From contig PHAB01000008.1 in the NCBI GenBank assembly GCA_002840275.1, positions 1-64,000 on the forward strand: 64,000 nt of DNA. Direction: 5' to 3'. Shown here piece after piece: positions 8,729 to 17,574 of this stretch (position 1 is its first letter; every line of letters begins with the position of its first letter). Made by a program: the position numbers and the translations under genes. The notes under the pieces are model-generated. The model ran no database searches and had not been told where the DNA came from. It saw only the letters and a list, made by a program, of their open reading frames with translations. The stretch is from Firmicutes bacterium HGW-Firmicutes-14. Its GTDB lineage: Bacteria; Bacillota; Thermincolia; Thermincolales; UBA2595.

Positions 8729-9832
8729 TTACCGTGTTTTTATTACTTCATCTTTCAATACCCAGGGTTTCAGGATTAAAGACACGGTACTTAATAAATT
8801 GAAGCGCGAGTTAAAAATCCGGTTTCCCAAGCCGCCTGACAGGGCGGAAACCAGGGTATCAAGACCCTGATTATCCAAATTTTCCAGGAATCTGCGCATG
8901 ACCAGGGATTTTCTGTAACTTTTTCTTATCTTGGCAGTCAGCCCCAGGTAATCACCCATTCCCAACAAATCGCGGGCAGCATAGATGCCTGACAAAATAG
9001 CGGTAAATTGGCCGAAACCAAGGAATGGCATCACCGCACACAGGCAGTTTCCCGTAAAAAAGGTGTTTCCGATTCTGGGCGTGGTGGCAGAACCTATAAT
9101 ATAGCCCTGGACATCAAAGGTATCGGTTACCCGGAGACCGCCGGAGAATTCTTCCTCCAGCCGTGCCTCAAACCGGGACCACAGGACGGCCGGGTTTGTG
9201 CTGAGGGTATCGGGATATTCCGGGTAGGCTATTACCCCATTAGCTTCTTCCCGGGAAAATGGGATAAGGTAACAGTAACCCCTGGGTGCTATCCTGTAAT
9301 CCAGCCAGGCATAAACGGTTTGAGGGTCAAAATTCCCGGTAAAGGTCGCACCTTTCAGCCTGACGGTCAGGTCTTCTTCATAATTTCTCAGCCGGACAGC
9401 ATATGCCGCGTCACCCGTAGCCATTATCACGTGGCTGAATTCCTGTATAAGGTCTTCATAGCTTTCTCTGGAATTAAAAACGATTTTACCACTGTACCGG
9501 CCGGCCAACTGGGATTCAAAGGACTGGGTATGGCGGCCGCGTATTGTAACAAAACCCAGGTTTCCTTCAATGACGGCCCGCCGGTTTTCGGAAATAAGGA
9601 TAAGCCTTCTGATATTCGAACTGGGCTGGAGAAAAATCCCGTGATTCCCAGAGAGGTAAGCTAATGAATCCATAACAGGCCGGTTCAGTATATCAAGAAG
9701 GATTTCGGCATTTATAAACCTGTCTCCGGGCCGGCTGCGGTTTTCAAACACAACCGGTGTAATACCGTTTTGGGCCAGGGTAATGGCACAGGACAGACCT
9801 GAAAGGCCGGCCCCCATAATTGCTATTTCCAT
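8729..9832 (-). CDS. FAD-dependent oxidoreductase, geranylgeranyl-reductase-like
   Basis: A flavoprotein of 367 aa. The N-terminal dinucleotide fold has GAGLSGLSCAITLA at 7-20, ending with an acidic residue in VVFEN. A second FAD-contact region, NTFFTGNCLCAVMPFLGFG, lies at about 257-275. The overall layout recalls the NAD(P)/FAD monooxygenase and geranylgeranyl-reductase group. Substrate and partner are not apparent. It is transcribed divergently from the phosphoesterase gene. The ribosome site GAGGTG precedes the ATG. Confidence 0.75.
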   Translation of the reverse strand: MEIAIMGAGLSGLSCAITLAQNGITPVVFENRSRPGDRFINAEILLDILNRPVMDSLAYLSGNHGIFLQPSSNIRRLILISENRRAVIEGNLGFVTIRGRHTQSFESQLAGRYSGKIVFNSRESYEDLIQEFSHVIMATGDAAYAVRLRNYEEDLTVRLKGATFTGNFDPQTVYAWLDYRIAPRGYCYLIPFSREEANGVIAYPEYPDTLSTNPAVLWSRFEARLEEEFSGGLRVTDTFDVQGYIIGSATTPRIGNTFFTGNCLCAVMPFLGFGQFTAILSGIYAARDLLGMGDYLGLTAKIRKSYRKSLVMRRFLENLDNQGLDTLVSALSGGLGNRIFNSRFNLLSTVSLILKPWVLKDEVIKTR

Positions 9833-9942
9833 AGTATATCACCTCATTATCTAGTATCTCTTATACAGAGCTTTTTTAAAAAAGGGGAATCTTACCCGGC
9901 AGCGAATTAATATGGTAACATAAAACGGGAGGTAAAGATATT

Positions 9943-10659
9943 ATGAAGATAGCGGTTATTTCGGATATTCATGGCAATTTGGCGGCTTTGCAGGCTGTAC
10001 TGGCCGATATAGAACACAAAGGCCCGGATTACGTCTGTTGTGCGGGAGACCTGGTGGGTTACGGCCCTTTCCCCAATGAGGTCATCAATGTTATAAGAGA
10101 AAATAAGATACCCAGTGTGCTGGGGAACTATGATGATGCCATCGGCAACCGCCGTATTGTCTGCGGCTGTGATTATAAAGATGATGAATCGGCCGCAATT
10201 GGAAGTGCATCCATTCAATGGACATCTGAGCAAATTACAGAAGAGAACAGGGCATTCTTGAAAGACCTGCCATTCGGGATTGATTTGGGGACGGAAAACT
10301 GTGGTGTTCGCGTAGTACACGGCAGCCCCCGGAGGCTAAATGAATACCTGCACCAGGAACTGGAGGAGAAGGTTCTGAATGAATTGCTGGTAGAGTGTAC
10401 CGCAGGGGTGATTGTATGCGGACATACCCATGTTCCGTATTTTAAGCATATCGGCGGGAAACTCCTGGTTAACGCCGGAAGTGTCGGGAAACCCAGGCAC
10501 GGAGACCCCAGGGCTTCTTACTCCGTTGTTGAGATAAATGGAACCGCCCGGGCCAAAATATATTATGTTGAATATGATGTTGAATCCACCGCCGGGGCTA
10601 TAATTGAAAAAGGCCTGCCTGAAGTTCTGGCTCAGAAGATAAGGACAGGCAGGGACTAA
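9943..10659 (+). CDS. Calcineurin-like metallophosphoesterase (YfcE/MJ0936 type)
   Basis: A soluble phosphoesterase of 238 aa. All metal-ligand motifs of the family are visible in order: ISDIHGNLAAL (about 6-16), GDLVGYGP (about 36-43), LGNYDDA (about 61-67, the usual GNHD site with Tyr in place of His), VHGSP and GHTHVP (about 163-168). Family members hydrolyse phosphodiesters; the physiological substrate here is unknown. A GGGAGG ribosome site precedes the ATG. It stands directly before the Pho-box promoter of pstB. Confidence 0.85.
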   Translation: MKIAVISDIHGNLAALQAVLADIEHKGPDYVCCAGDLVGYGPFPNEVINVIRENKIPSVLGNYDDAIGNRRIVCGCDYKDDESAAIGSASIQWTSEQITEENRAFLKDLPFGIDLGTENCGVRVVHGSPRRLNEYLHQELEEKVLNELLVECTAGVIVCGHTHVPYFKHIGGKLLVNAGSVGKPRHGDPRASYSVVEINGTARAKIYYVEYDVESTAGAIIEKGLPEVLAQKIRTGRD

Positions 10660-10665
10660 CTGCAT

Positions 10666-10704
10666 TTAACAAAAAATTAACAAAGGAATAACAGTAAACT
10701 AACG
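10666..10704 (+). promoter_or_regulatory. Pho box: four PhoP-type half-sites at 11-bp spacing
   Basis: Four direct hexamers start at 10666, 10677, 10688 and 10699: TTAACA, TTAACA, ATAACA, CTAACG. Each is separated by exactly 5 nt. This is the arrangement known for PhoP dimers in Bacillus-type Pho regulons. A -10-like TATAGT lies at 10714-10719 and the array covers the -35 region, as expected for an activator-dependent promoter. It drives pstB. Confidence 0.8.
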
Positions 10705-10769
10705 ATTTTATGTTATAGTAAAATCGGTTTTTGACTGACCCTGTTAAAAATAGGAGGAAAAAGCGGAGT

Positions 10770-11525
10770 ATGCCTACTAAAATTATGGTAAATAACCTGG
10801 ACCTGTATTACGGCGATTTTCAGGCCCTGAAAAATGTCAACATGGATATCCAGGCATACAGGGTTACGGCGCTGATTGGGCCTTCGGGCTGCGGCAAATC
10901 CACTTTTCTGCGTACTTTGAACAGGATGAATGACCTTATTGACAGTGTTCGAATTGAGGGTGAAGTCAGCCTTGACGGGGAGAATGTCCTGAAGCCTGAA
11001 ATTGATGTAGTCAATTTAAGGAAAAGGGTCGGTATGGTTTTCCAGCGGCCGAACCCCTTTCCAATGTCTGTTTATGACAATGTAGCCTATGGGCCGAGGA
11101 TCCACGGTAACAAAGATAAAAAGAAACTTGATTATACTGTGGAAAAAAGCTTAAAAGCCGCTGCTTTGTGGGATGAGGTCTATGACAGGTTAAAGGAGCC
11201 TGCCCTGGGACTTTCCGGAGGCCAGCAGCAGAGACTCTGTATCGCCAGGCTTCTGGCAGTTGAGCCGGAAGTGCTGCTGATGGATGAACCCACCTCCGCC
11301 CTGGACCCTATATCTACCCTGAAAATTGAAGAATTAATGGCTGAACTTAAGGAAAAGTACACCATTATCATCGTTACCCATAACATGCAGCAGGCGGCCA
11401 GGGTCTCTGATTATACTGCATTTTTCCTGACCGGTGACATGGTGGAATTTGACAACACGGAAACCATTTTTACCAATCCTTCAGATAAAAGAACAGAAGA
11501 TTATATTACGGGACGTTTTGGTTAA
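10770..11525 (+). CDS. pstB: Phosphate ABC transporter ATP-binding protein
   Basis: The ATPase of the high-affinity phosphate importer, 251 aa. Walker A is GPSGCGKST, the Q loop [15 protein letters not shown] is PstB-specific, the signature is LSGGQQQRL, Walker B is [13 protein letters not shown], and the H-loop is VTHNM. The start chosen is ATG 10770 downstream of AGGAGG at 10752-10757; the frame is open further up to 10731 but that part lacks family similarity. The permease and binding-protein genes pstS, pstC and pstA are absent on either side, so the operon is split in this genome. Confidence 0.95.
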   Translation: MPTKIMVNNLDLYYGDFQALKNVNMDIQAYRVTALIGPSGCGKSTFLRTLNRMNDLIDSVRIEGEVSLDGENVLKPEIDVVNLRKRVGMVFQRPNPFPMSVYDNVAYGPRIHGNKDKKKLDYTVEKSLKAAALWDEVYDRLKEPALGLSGGQQQRLCIARLLAVEPEVLLMDEPTSALDPISTLKIEELMAELKEKYTIIIVTHNMQQAARVSDYTAFFLTGDMVEFDNTETIFTNPSDKRTEDYITGRFG

Positions 11526-11532
11526 AAAACTG

Positions 11533-11561
11533 TTGGCACACAGCAAAGTTTGCGGTAAAAT
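11533..11561 (+). promoter_or_regulatory. Sigma-A-like promoter before phoU
   Basis: TTGGCA at 11533-11538, a 17-nt spacer and TAAAAT at 11556-11561 lie between pstB and phoU. PhoU may therefore be made even when the Pho-box promoter is off. Confidence 0.6.
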
Positions 11562-11596
11562 AGTTTGTAACAAAATCGTGGAAGGAGTCGGTTGAT

Positions 11597-12259
11597 GTGC
11601 TCTCTACCCGTCATACATTTGACCGGGCCCTGGAAGAACTCCAACAGGAAATCTTAAGAATGGGCAGCCTGGTGGAGCAGGCAATATATAATGCCGTCCA
11701 TTCCCTGGCAACCCAGGATGTCAACCTGGCCGAACAGGTTATCAAGGGTGACCGTTTAATCGACCAGATGGAACTGGATATCGAGGACAAGTGCCTCAAA
11801 TTGATAGCCACACAGCAGCCGATTGCCATAGACCTGAGAAAGATAAGCACCGGGTTTAAGATTATTACTGATCTGGAGAGAATGGCAGACCATTCGGTAG
11901 ACATAGCCAGGATTACCAGACGCCTGGCAGGACAGCCACTGATAAAGCCCCTGGTAGACATCCCCAGAATGGCTGCTTTGGCCCAGCAGATGGTCAAAGA
12001 TGGCCTGGATGCTTATGTTAAGGGGGATGTTGAACTGGCCAGAACCCTTAATGCCAAAGATGATGAGGTGGACCACATCTATTCCCAGATTTTCCGGGAA
12101 CTCCTGACCTATATGATGGAAGACCCCAGGACAATTACCCAGGCCACCTACCTGCTTTTTGTGGGGAGATATATCGAAAGAATTGCGGACCATGCCACAA
12201 ATATCGCCGAACGGGTTATATACCTGGTTACAGGGGAACGACCTGACCTGAATGATTAA
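11597..12259 (+). CDS. phoU: Phosphate signalling complex protein PhoU
   Basis: A cytoplasmic protein of 220 aa with two three-helix PhoU domains (about 18-105 and 120-208). Each carries the metal-contact motif family: DLERMADHSVDIAR in the first and RYIERIADHATNIAE in the second. PhoU links the Pst transporter to the PhoR-type kinase and keeps the regulon off when phosphate is plentiful. The start is GTG 11597 after GAAGGAG at 11581-11587. It follows pstB with its own promoter and a terminator behind it. Confidence 0.93.
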   Translation: MLSTRHTFDRALEELQQEILRMGSLVEQAIYNAVHSLATQDVNLAEQVIKGDRLIDQMELDIEDKCLKLIATQQPIAIDLRKISTGFKIITDLERMADHSVDIARITRRLAGQPLIKPLVDIPRMAALAQQMVKDGLDAYVKGDVELARTLNAKDDEVDHIYSQIFRELLTYMMEDPRTITQATYLLFVGRYIERIADHATNIAERVIYLVTGERPDLND

Positions 12260-12264
12260 TCAGG

Positions 12265-12311
12265 AGGAGTCTCATAAGCGTAAAATGAGGCTCCTTTCTC
12301 TTTGGTTTTTT
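12265..12311 (+). terminator. Terminator after phoU
   Basis: An 11-bp stem, AGGAGTCTCAT (12265-12275) with ATGAGGCTCCT (12285-12295), has one G-T pair and is followed by a T-rich tract ending in TTTTTT. The rest of the gap to 12555 shows no gene or recognised RNA. Confidence 0.75.
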
Positions 12312-12555
12312 AGCAGAAGTGTCGCGCTAAAGGGTACCCTTCTTATTGTGTAAACCTCACAAGTGACAAGGTTAATTTCGTCTGAATCGGTGCATGTAGA
12401 CGTGAATAAATATGCCATCTTTTTATTGCGGCATCTTCTCAATAGGCCTATAGCCAAGAGTTATCTTCCTTATTTTCGGCTTATGCAGGAGATAGCATTC
12501 CAAATGTAGAATAATATTCCTGTTAGGCCTCAATCCGGGGGAAGGGCGATTAATA

Positions 12556-13542
12556 ATGCAGACATCCAGGCATGAGACGGAGCTGAAGGTAAGAGTTAAG
12601 AGAAAACCCACCGGGGTTTTGCGAAAACTTATCCTCCTGATTATAATTATATATATCGGTCTCGCCGCTTACAGGTTTATACATGACCTGGTTATTACCC
12701 GGCTGGCTGAGGTAGAAAAGATACAGCGCGGGGTGATCCAGACCACCATTCCTGCTGAGGCAATTTTAATAAGGAATGAAAGAGCGCTGAACGCGCCGGG
12801 GAGCGGCCGGTTGAAGGTTATTGTACCGGAGGGTGAGCGGGTTAGGGTCGGGCAGGTTGTGGCCCAGGTTGTATCCCCTTCTATTGAGAGCAGTACGGGC
12901 GAGATACTATTAAATATATCGGCTCCCATGGCCGGTGTGGTAAGCTACCGCCTTGACGGGCTGGAGGAAATATATACTCCCGGGAATGTCCATGAGCTGG
13001 ATTTGGAAAAGGTGATATCCTTCCCATCCGATACCCGGCAGATTTTGGCCGGAAGCCGGGTAGAAGGGGGCGAACCGGTAGCCAGGATTGTCAACAACCT
13101 GGACCCGCTTTACATATTTGGGGAGGTCTCAGGCGACATCGGAACCGGGATTAAGGAAAATGATTCCCTCTCGATTTCATTCAATAATGATGATAAAGAT
13201 TTATATCGTGCCACCCTGGTTAAAAAGAATTTGCGGGAAAAGAGCGGCAGGATACTGTTAAGTATCCCTTATTATGAAAAAGAGCTGGTGACGGCGCGCA
13301 GGACGAAGTTTTGGATTGTGACAGACCGTCATGAGGGTTACTATGTACCTGCCCAAGCAATCGTCAAAAAGGATGGCACCGATGGTATATATACAGTGTA
13401 TAAAGAGCAGGTCAAATGGAAACAAGTAGAAATAATAGCCAGAATTGGAGAAAATGTTGCTGTTTCAGGTGTTACTCCGGACATAAAAGTTATCCTCAAT
13501 CCCGAATATGTAAAAGAGGGATTTCCCCTCAGGAATCCATAA
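12556..13542 (+). CDS. HlyD-family membrane-fusion-like protein of the division cluster
   Basis: A membrane-anchored protein of 328 aa. A basic N terminus is followed by one TM segment (about 26-44), then a biotinyl-lipoyl-like beta domain (LNAPGSGRLKVIVPEGERVRVGQ split over about 78-102, and SAPMAGVVSYRLDG). A C-terminal HlyD-like part (about 190-320) includes YYVPAQAIVK. It resembles periplasmic adaptor proteins, although a Gram-positive has no outer membrane. The gene directly precedes yggS-sepF, a neighbourhood I recall from related Firmicutes, which hints at a role in envelope or division. No partner exporter is adjacent. Confidence 0.72.
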   Translation: MQTSRHETELKVRVKRKPTGVLRKLILLIIIIYIGLAAYRFIHDLVITRLAEVEKIQRGVIQTTIPAEAILIRNERALNAPGSGRLKVIVPEGERVRVGQVVAQVVSPSIESSTGEILLNISAPMAGVVSYRLDGLEEIYTPGNVHELDLEKVISFPSDTRQILAGSRVEGGEPVARIVNNLDPLYIFGEVSGDIGTGIKENDSLSISFNNDDKDLYRATLVKKNLREKSGRILLSIPYYEKELVTARRTKFWIVTDRHEGYYVPAQAIVKKDGTDGIYTVYKEQVKWKQVEIIARIGENVAVSGVTPDIKVILNPEYVKEGFPLRNP

Positions 13543-13560
13543 CAAGGTGGTGAGGCGCGG

Positions 13561-14247
13561 TTGGGTTATATTGCCGACAACATCAGGGAGGTCCTGGAAG
13601 AGGTCGGGAAAGCCGCTGCCAGGGCAAACAGGGACCCGTCTGAAATCGAAATAGTGGCTGTCACCAAGACAGTGCCTGTGGAGAAGATAGAAGAAGCGGT
13701 GGATTCCGGGCTGACAATCCTCGGAGAGAACAGGGTCCAGGAACTGATTGACAAGTATTCCCTCCTTGATGGCGTGAAATGGCATCTTATTGGCCATCTT
13801 CAGAAAAACAAGGTGAAATACATAACTGATAAAGTATCCCTGATTCATTCCCTGGACAGTGTGGCCCTGGCTGAACAGATCAGCGGCAGGCTTGATCTCC
13901 TGAAACAGGAAATGGCCGTCCTGGTACAGGTAAATGTCGCCGGTGAAGACACCAAATTCGGCATCGGACCTGAAGAAACCGCGGATTTTATAGACCATGT
14001 CCGGCAGATACCCGGTGTCAGGGTTAAAGGCCTTATGACAATTGCTCCGTATGTTAGCAATCCGGAGGAGGTTCGCCCTGTATTCCGCAGGTTGAGGACA
14101 TTGGCGGAAGAAGTGAAAACAATAGGGTTCCCCGGGGTTGAGATGCAGCATCTTTCCATGGGGATGTCCAATGATTATACAGTTGCTGTTGAAGAAGGAG
14201 CAACACTGATCAGACTTGGAACAGTTATTTTTGGACAAAGAAATTAA
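13561..14247 (+). CDS. yggS: PLP homeostasis protein YggS/PLPBP
   Basis: A single-domain PLP-binding protein of 228 aa (YggS/YlmE/PROSC). It binds pyridoxal phosphate without known catalysis and buffers the cofactor. The PLP lysine lies in VAVTKTVP (about 31-38). Also visible are LGENRVQEL, WHLIGHLQKNK, GLMTIAPY and the C-terminal LSMGMSNDYTVAVEEGATL followed by RLGTVIFG. The start is TTG 13561, with a ribosome site AAGGTGGTGAGG just upstream. It begins the division block and lies 36 nt before sepF. Confidence 0.92.
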   Translation: MGYIADNIREVLEEVGKAAARANRDPSEIEIVAVTKTVPVEKIEEAVDSGLTILGENRVQELIDKYSLLDGVKWHLIGHLQKNKVKYITDKVSLIHSLDSVALAEQISGRLDLLKQEMAVLVQVNVAGEDTKFGIGPEETADFIDHVRQIPGVRVKGLMTIAPYVSNPEEVRPVFRRLRTLAEEVKTIGFPGVEMQHLSMGMSNDYTVAVEEGATLIRLGTVIFGQRN

Positions 14248-14283
14248 GAAGGCGGATATCATACTGTAAAGGAGGAAAGTCTT

Positions 14284-14724
14284 GTGAGCAGGATCATGGA
14301 TAAGGTTCTCGGGTTTATGGGTTTCGAGGAAGAAGAAGTGGAAATCCTCGATGATGATGAGGAAATGGTTGTAAACGAAGAAGATACCGGAAGGAAAAAG
14401 AAGGGCGGCAATATTTTCAGCCTCCATGCCCAGAAGAATATCAGGGTTATAGTCAGTGAACCCAAGGTCTTTGAAGACTGCCAGAGCATAGCTGACAATC
14501 TCAAGAATAGGAGACCTGTAATTGTCAACCTGGAAGAGGCGGATAAAGACCTGGCCAAACGGGTTGTGGACTTTATCAGCGGCACGACTTATGCCTTGAA
14601 TGGCAGTACCCAGAAGGTGGGAAGCGGAATTTTTCTTTTTGTTCCCAATAATATGGATATTGCCAGTGAGCTGAAAAGCTCCGAAAAAGAGAAAGAAAAG
14701 AGCCTTTTTGCCTGGGTTCGGTAA
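14284..14724 (+). CDS. sepF: Cell division protein SepF
   Basis: A Z-ring anchoring protein of 146 aa that binds FtsZ and the membrane. The N terminus (MSRIMDKVLGFMGF) is a membrane-targeting amphipathic helix. A highly acidic linker follows (about 15-40), then the SepF/DUF552 core (about 55-135) with PKVFEDCQSIADNLKNR, VIVNLEEADKDLAKRVVDF and SGTTYALNG. AAGGAGG precedes the start. The position between yggS and proC/yggT is conserved in Firmicutes. Confidence 0.93.
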   Translation: MSRIMDKVLGFMGFEEEEVEILDDDEEMVVNEEDTGRKKKGGNIFSLHAQKNIRVIVSEPKVFEDCQSIADNLKNRRPVIVNLEEADKDLAKRVVDFISGTTYALNGSTQKVGSGIFLFVPNNMDIASELKSSEKEKEKSLFAWVR

Positions 14725-14739
14725 CTGGGAGGCCTTATA

Positions 14740-15567
14740 ATGCCCTTTATTAATAAAAAGATTGGATTTATCGGTGCGGGAGCCATGGCTGAAGCGCTAA
14801 TCAGAAGTATGCTGCAGGGCGGATTAATTACCCCGCCTTCCGGTGTTTGGGCATCTGACATTGATGTGGACCGGGGCAGGTACTTAAGTGACAAGTATGG
14901 AATAATTTTTGTGGAAAACAATAAAGATTTGATAGAAATAGTTGATGCCGTTATATATGCTGTCAAACCTTTTATGATGGAACAGGTAGTTTCAGAGGTT
15001 TCACCCCATGTGAGGGAGGGACAGCTTCATATATCAATTGCAGCAGGAATACCCCTCCGTACCCTGGAACAGAACCTCCCGTCCGGCACACCGGTAATCA
15101 GGGTCATGCCCAACACTCCCTGTCTTATAGGAGAGGGGGCCTCGGCTTATGCCCTGGGAGCGGCTGCCGGGGAGGAAGATGAAGAACTGGTGAAAGAAAT
15201 TCTTAAATGTGCCGGAACAGCAGTTAAGGTTGCGGAAAACCTGATGAACGCGGTGACGGGACTGAGCGGAAGCGGACCGGCATATGTTTTTCTCATCCTG
15301 GAAGCTCTTATAGACGGGGCTGTTAAAGCGGGCCTGCCCAGAGATGTGGCGTCGGTCCTGGCATCCCAGACCCTGGCCGGGTCGGCCAGATTAGTGCAGG
15401 AATCAGGGGAACATCCGGCCCGCCTCAAAGACATGGTTACCACACCCGGCGGGACCACCATTGCCGGGCTTCATGTCCTCGAACAGGGGAAACTGAGGGC
15501 AGTCCTGATTGATGCTGTTATGGCCGCGGCGCGGCGGGCGGAGGAGCTTGGTTCCGGCAAAAAATAA
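14740..15567 (+). CDS. proC: Pyrroline-5-carboxylate reductase
   Basis: Catalyses the last step of proline synthesis, NAD(P)H reduction of pyrroline-5-carboxylate. Length 275 aa. The Rossmann start is GFIGAGAMAEALI (8-20). The family motifs RVMPNTPCLIGEG (about 120-132) and SGSGPAYVFLILEALIDGAV (about 172-191) are present, and the substrate region is TPGGTTIAGLHVLE near the C terminus. It lies 15 nt after sepF and 17 nt before yggT, so it belongs to the division transcript; proC is often inserted at this place in Clostridia. Confidence 0.95.
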   Translation: MPFINKKIGFIGAGAMAEALIRSMLQGGLITPPSGVWASDIDVDRGRYLSDKYGIIFVENNKDLIEIVDAVIYAVKPFMMEQVVSEVSPHVREGQLHISIAAGIPLRTLEQNLPSGTPVIRVMPNTPCLIGEGASAYALGAAAGEEDEELVKEILKCAGTAVKVAENLMNAVTGLSGSGPAYVFLILEALIDGAVKAGLPRDVASVLASQTLAGSARLVQESGEHPARLKDMVTTPGGTTIAGLHVLEQGKLRAVLIDAVMAAARRAEELGSGKK

Positions 15568-15584
15568 AACAGGGAGGTTCTTTT

Positions 15585-15860
15585 TTGAATATCATTGATA
15601 TTGTTGACATTATCTTTAAAGCTATTTGGTGGCTTATTTTGGCACGAATCATCTTGTCATTTCTTCCTATGTTCATGAACATTGACCCATATAATCCGGT
15701 AGTCCGGTTTATCAATGAAACCACCGAACCTTTAATGGCCCCGTTCCGGCGGCTGATACCCCCTGTTGGGGGACTGGATTTGTCGCCCATAGTCCTTTTT
15801 TTAGTGCTGCAGATCCTTCATTCAGTAGTCAGGCAGGTACTTATATCATTACTGTATTAA
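15585..15860 (+). CDS. yggT: YggT-family membrane protein (YlmG)
   Basis: A small integral membrane protein of 91 aa with two TM segments (about 9-28 and 68-88). The family motif is present: ILARIILSFLP, then NPVVRFINETTEPLMAPFRR and a Pro/Gly-rich turn. YlmG/YggT proteins are linked to cell division and osmotic or photosystem functions in different lineages; the molecular role is not settled. The start is TTG 15585 with AGGGAGG just upstream. It sits in its usual place between sepF/proC and ylmH. Confidence 0.88.
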   Translation: MNIIDIVDIIFKAIWWLILARIILSFLPMFMNIDPYNPVVRFINETTEPLMAPFRRLIPPVGGLDLSPIVLFLVLQILHSVVRQVLISLLY

Positions 15861-15893
15861 TATGAAATGATTATTACGGGGAGTTGAATCTGT

Positions 15894-16679
15894 TTGGACA
15901 GGAAGGAAATTCTGGAAAGGGCGGGCAGCCCCGAAGATAAAATATTGGCTGCCAGGTTACTGGATAAACTTCATTCTCTTAATGAGGCCCATGGCCCGGT
16001 AGTTGCGGATTTCTATGACCCGTACCAGCAAAACGTACTTTCCTCGGTACTTGACAAAGTGCCGGGAATTTCTTTTTTATGGACGGGAGGATATGAAGAT
16101 TCAGAAAGAAAAAGACTGGTGATCTGGCCCGAACATATGGATACCGGGGAAAGGGATGACCAAATACAGGTTTTGGCCGTCAGCGGCAACCTGAAATTTA
16201 AAAAACTGACCCACCGCGATTACCTGGGGGCAATTTTAAGCATGGGGATTAAGAGGGAAAAGATAGGGGATATAATAGAGGTGCCTGATGGCTGCCAGGT
16301 AATTGCCGACAGGTTAATCTCAGGATATATTACCGAAAACCTAAAGAAGGTTAACCGCCTGGGTGTAAAGGTAAGGGAAATACCGCTTAAAGAACTGAGA
16401 CCTCCGGTGAAGAATGTAAAGGAGATAACGGCCACAGTCCCGTCTCTGAGGCTGGATGCGGTAGCAGCGGCCGGATACGGTATTTCGAGAAATAAGATAT
16501 TGGGTGAGATTACAGCTGAAAAGGTTAAGGTTAACTGGTCAGTGGTTTCTGACGGCTCATTTCAGGTCAAAGAAGGGGACATCATATCAACCAGGGGACG
16601 AGGCCGGGTCAGGCTGGAAACAGTCAGGGGGCTGACCAAAAAGGGCAGGGTATCGGTCAGGCTAACCCGCTACCGTTGA
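15894..16679 (+). CDS. ylmH: S4-domain RNA-binding protein YlmH
   Basis: A 261-aa protein with an N-terminal YlmH domain (about 15-175) and a C-terminal S4 RNA-binding domain (about 183-250) starting SLRLDAVAAAGYGISRNK. In Bacillus, YlmH has been implicated in rescue of stalled 50S-peptidyl-tRNA complexes; the segment order here is the same. The window also carries rqcH (61-63 kb), the other arm of that rescue pathway, although the two genes are far apart. The start is TTG 15894 behind a GGGGA ribosome site. Confidence 0.88.
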   Translation: MDRKEILERAGSPEDKILAARLLDKLHSLNEAHGPVVADFYDPYQQNVLSSVLDKVPGISFLWTGGYEDSERKRLVIWPEHMDTGERDDQIQVLAVSGNLKFKKLTHRDYLGAILSMGIKREKIGDIIEVPDGCQVIADRLISGYITENLKKVNRLGVKVREIPLKELRPPVKNVKEITATVPSLRLDAVAAAGYGISRNKILGEITAEKVKVNWSVVSDGSFQVKEGDIISTRGRGRVRLETVRGLTKKGRVSVRLTRYR

Positions 16680-16704
16680 AAAATCTAACTTTTTTATAAT
16701 AACC

Positions 16705-16734
16705 GCAGGATTTCTGGCCGTTTTAGTCGAAATA
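16705..16734 (+). promoter_or_regulatory. Sigma-H-like promoter before divIVA
   Basis: GCAGGATTT (16705-16713) and GTCGAAATA (16726-16734) resemble the sigma-H elements (AGGAwWW and RnnGAAT). The two boxes start 21 nt apart. The same pair at the same distance occurs at 20720-20749. It suggests early-sporulation or transition-state control of divIVA. No sigma-A promoter of good spacing is seen here. Confidence 0.5.
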
Positions 16735-16779
16735 CTTCTTAATTCCGGGATTAACCGGGCTATTAGGAGGTGCTTTGAC

Positions 16780-17292
16780 TTGGCATTAACCCCCCTTGAA
16801 ATGCGCAACAAAGAGTTTCGTAAGTCTTTTCGGGGATATGATGAGGAAGAAGTAGATGAATTCCTAGACCAGGTCATAAAGGATTATGAAAGTGTTTATA
16901 AAGAAAGCATTGAACTAAAGGAGGCTCTGGCGGCCAAGGATTCAAACATTGACCAGTACCGGGACCTGGAGGATACCCTGAAGAAGACACTGGTAATTGC
17001 CCAGCAGACCGCTGATGATATGAAACAGGGAGCGGCCAGGGAAGCAGTTGTCATTGTTGAGGAAGCCCGGCTTAAGGCTGAGCAGATTGTTGCAGCTGCT
17101 GAAGAAAGGGCCAGGGCAATACTGAGAGAGTATGAAGATATCCGTAAGCAGGCCCAGGTATTCAAGACAAAACTGCGTTCTTTCCTCAGGAGCCAGTTGG
17201 ACCTGGTTCAGGAAGAAGATGATATCCTGATTTCTGATGACCTGTACCTTGAAGCAGCCGTTGCCGGGCCGGAAAATGAAGGAGGAAAATGA
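16780..17292 (+). CDS. divIVA: Cell division / polarity protein DivIVA
   Basis: A coiled-coil protein of 170 aa that senses negative membrane curvature and recruits division-site and polar proteins. The N-terminal lipid-binding domain is intact: LTPLEMRNKEFRKSFRGYDE then EEVDEFLDQVIKDYE. A long coiled coil follows (about 30-150) and a short acidic tail. The start is TTG 16780 after AGGAGGTG. It follows ylmH by 100 nt and precedes yggU with no gap. A sigma-H-like motif lies upstream. Confidence 0.94.
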   Translation: MALTPLEMRNKEFRKSFRGYDEEEVDEFLDQVIKDYESVYKESIELKEALAAKDSNIDQYRDLEDTLKKTLVIAQQTADDMKQGAAREAVVIVEEARLKAEQIVAAAEERARAILREYEDIRKQAQVFKTKLRSFLRSQLDLVQEEDDILISDDLYLEAAVAGPENEGGK

Positions 17293-17574
17293 TTGCATAT
17301 AAGTGAACAGGAGGACAGTACTGTTATTAAAATCAGGGTACAGCCCAGGGCATCGAGGAATAAAATTGCCGGTGTAATGGGAGATGCCCTCAAAGTAACC
17401 CTTACGGCTCCGCCTGTTGATGGGGCTGCAAATGCGGCTTGTATCGCATTTTTTTCTTCTCTTTTCGGGGTACCCAAAAACCGGGTGGAAATCCTAAGCG
17501 GGCATACCGGACGGACAAAAATGATTAAACTGTACGGGCTGACAGCTGCTGAAGTGCGAGAAAAGTTGACTTGA
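17293..17574 (+). CDS. yggU: DUF167 / YggU-family protein
   Basis: A small protein of 93 aa in the YggU (DUF167) family, whose function is unknown. The family text is clear: IKIRVQPRASRNKIAGV (about 12-28), LKVTLTAPPVDGAANAACI (about 33-51) and VEILSGHTGRTKMIKLYG. The start is TTG 17293 immediately after the divIVA stop, with GGAGGAAA overlapping the end of divIVA. The ileS promoter -35 box lies inside its last codons. Confidence 0.9.
   Translation: MHISEQEDSTVIKIRVQPRASRNKIAGVMGDALKVTLTAPPVDGAANAACIAFFSSLFGVPKNRVEILSGHTGRTKMIKLYGLTAAEVREKLT

Noticed and set aside
16676-16700. TTGAAA and TATAAT upstream of divIVA as a sigma-A promoter
   Set aside because: The spacing is only 13 nt.
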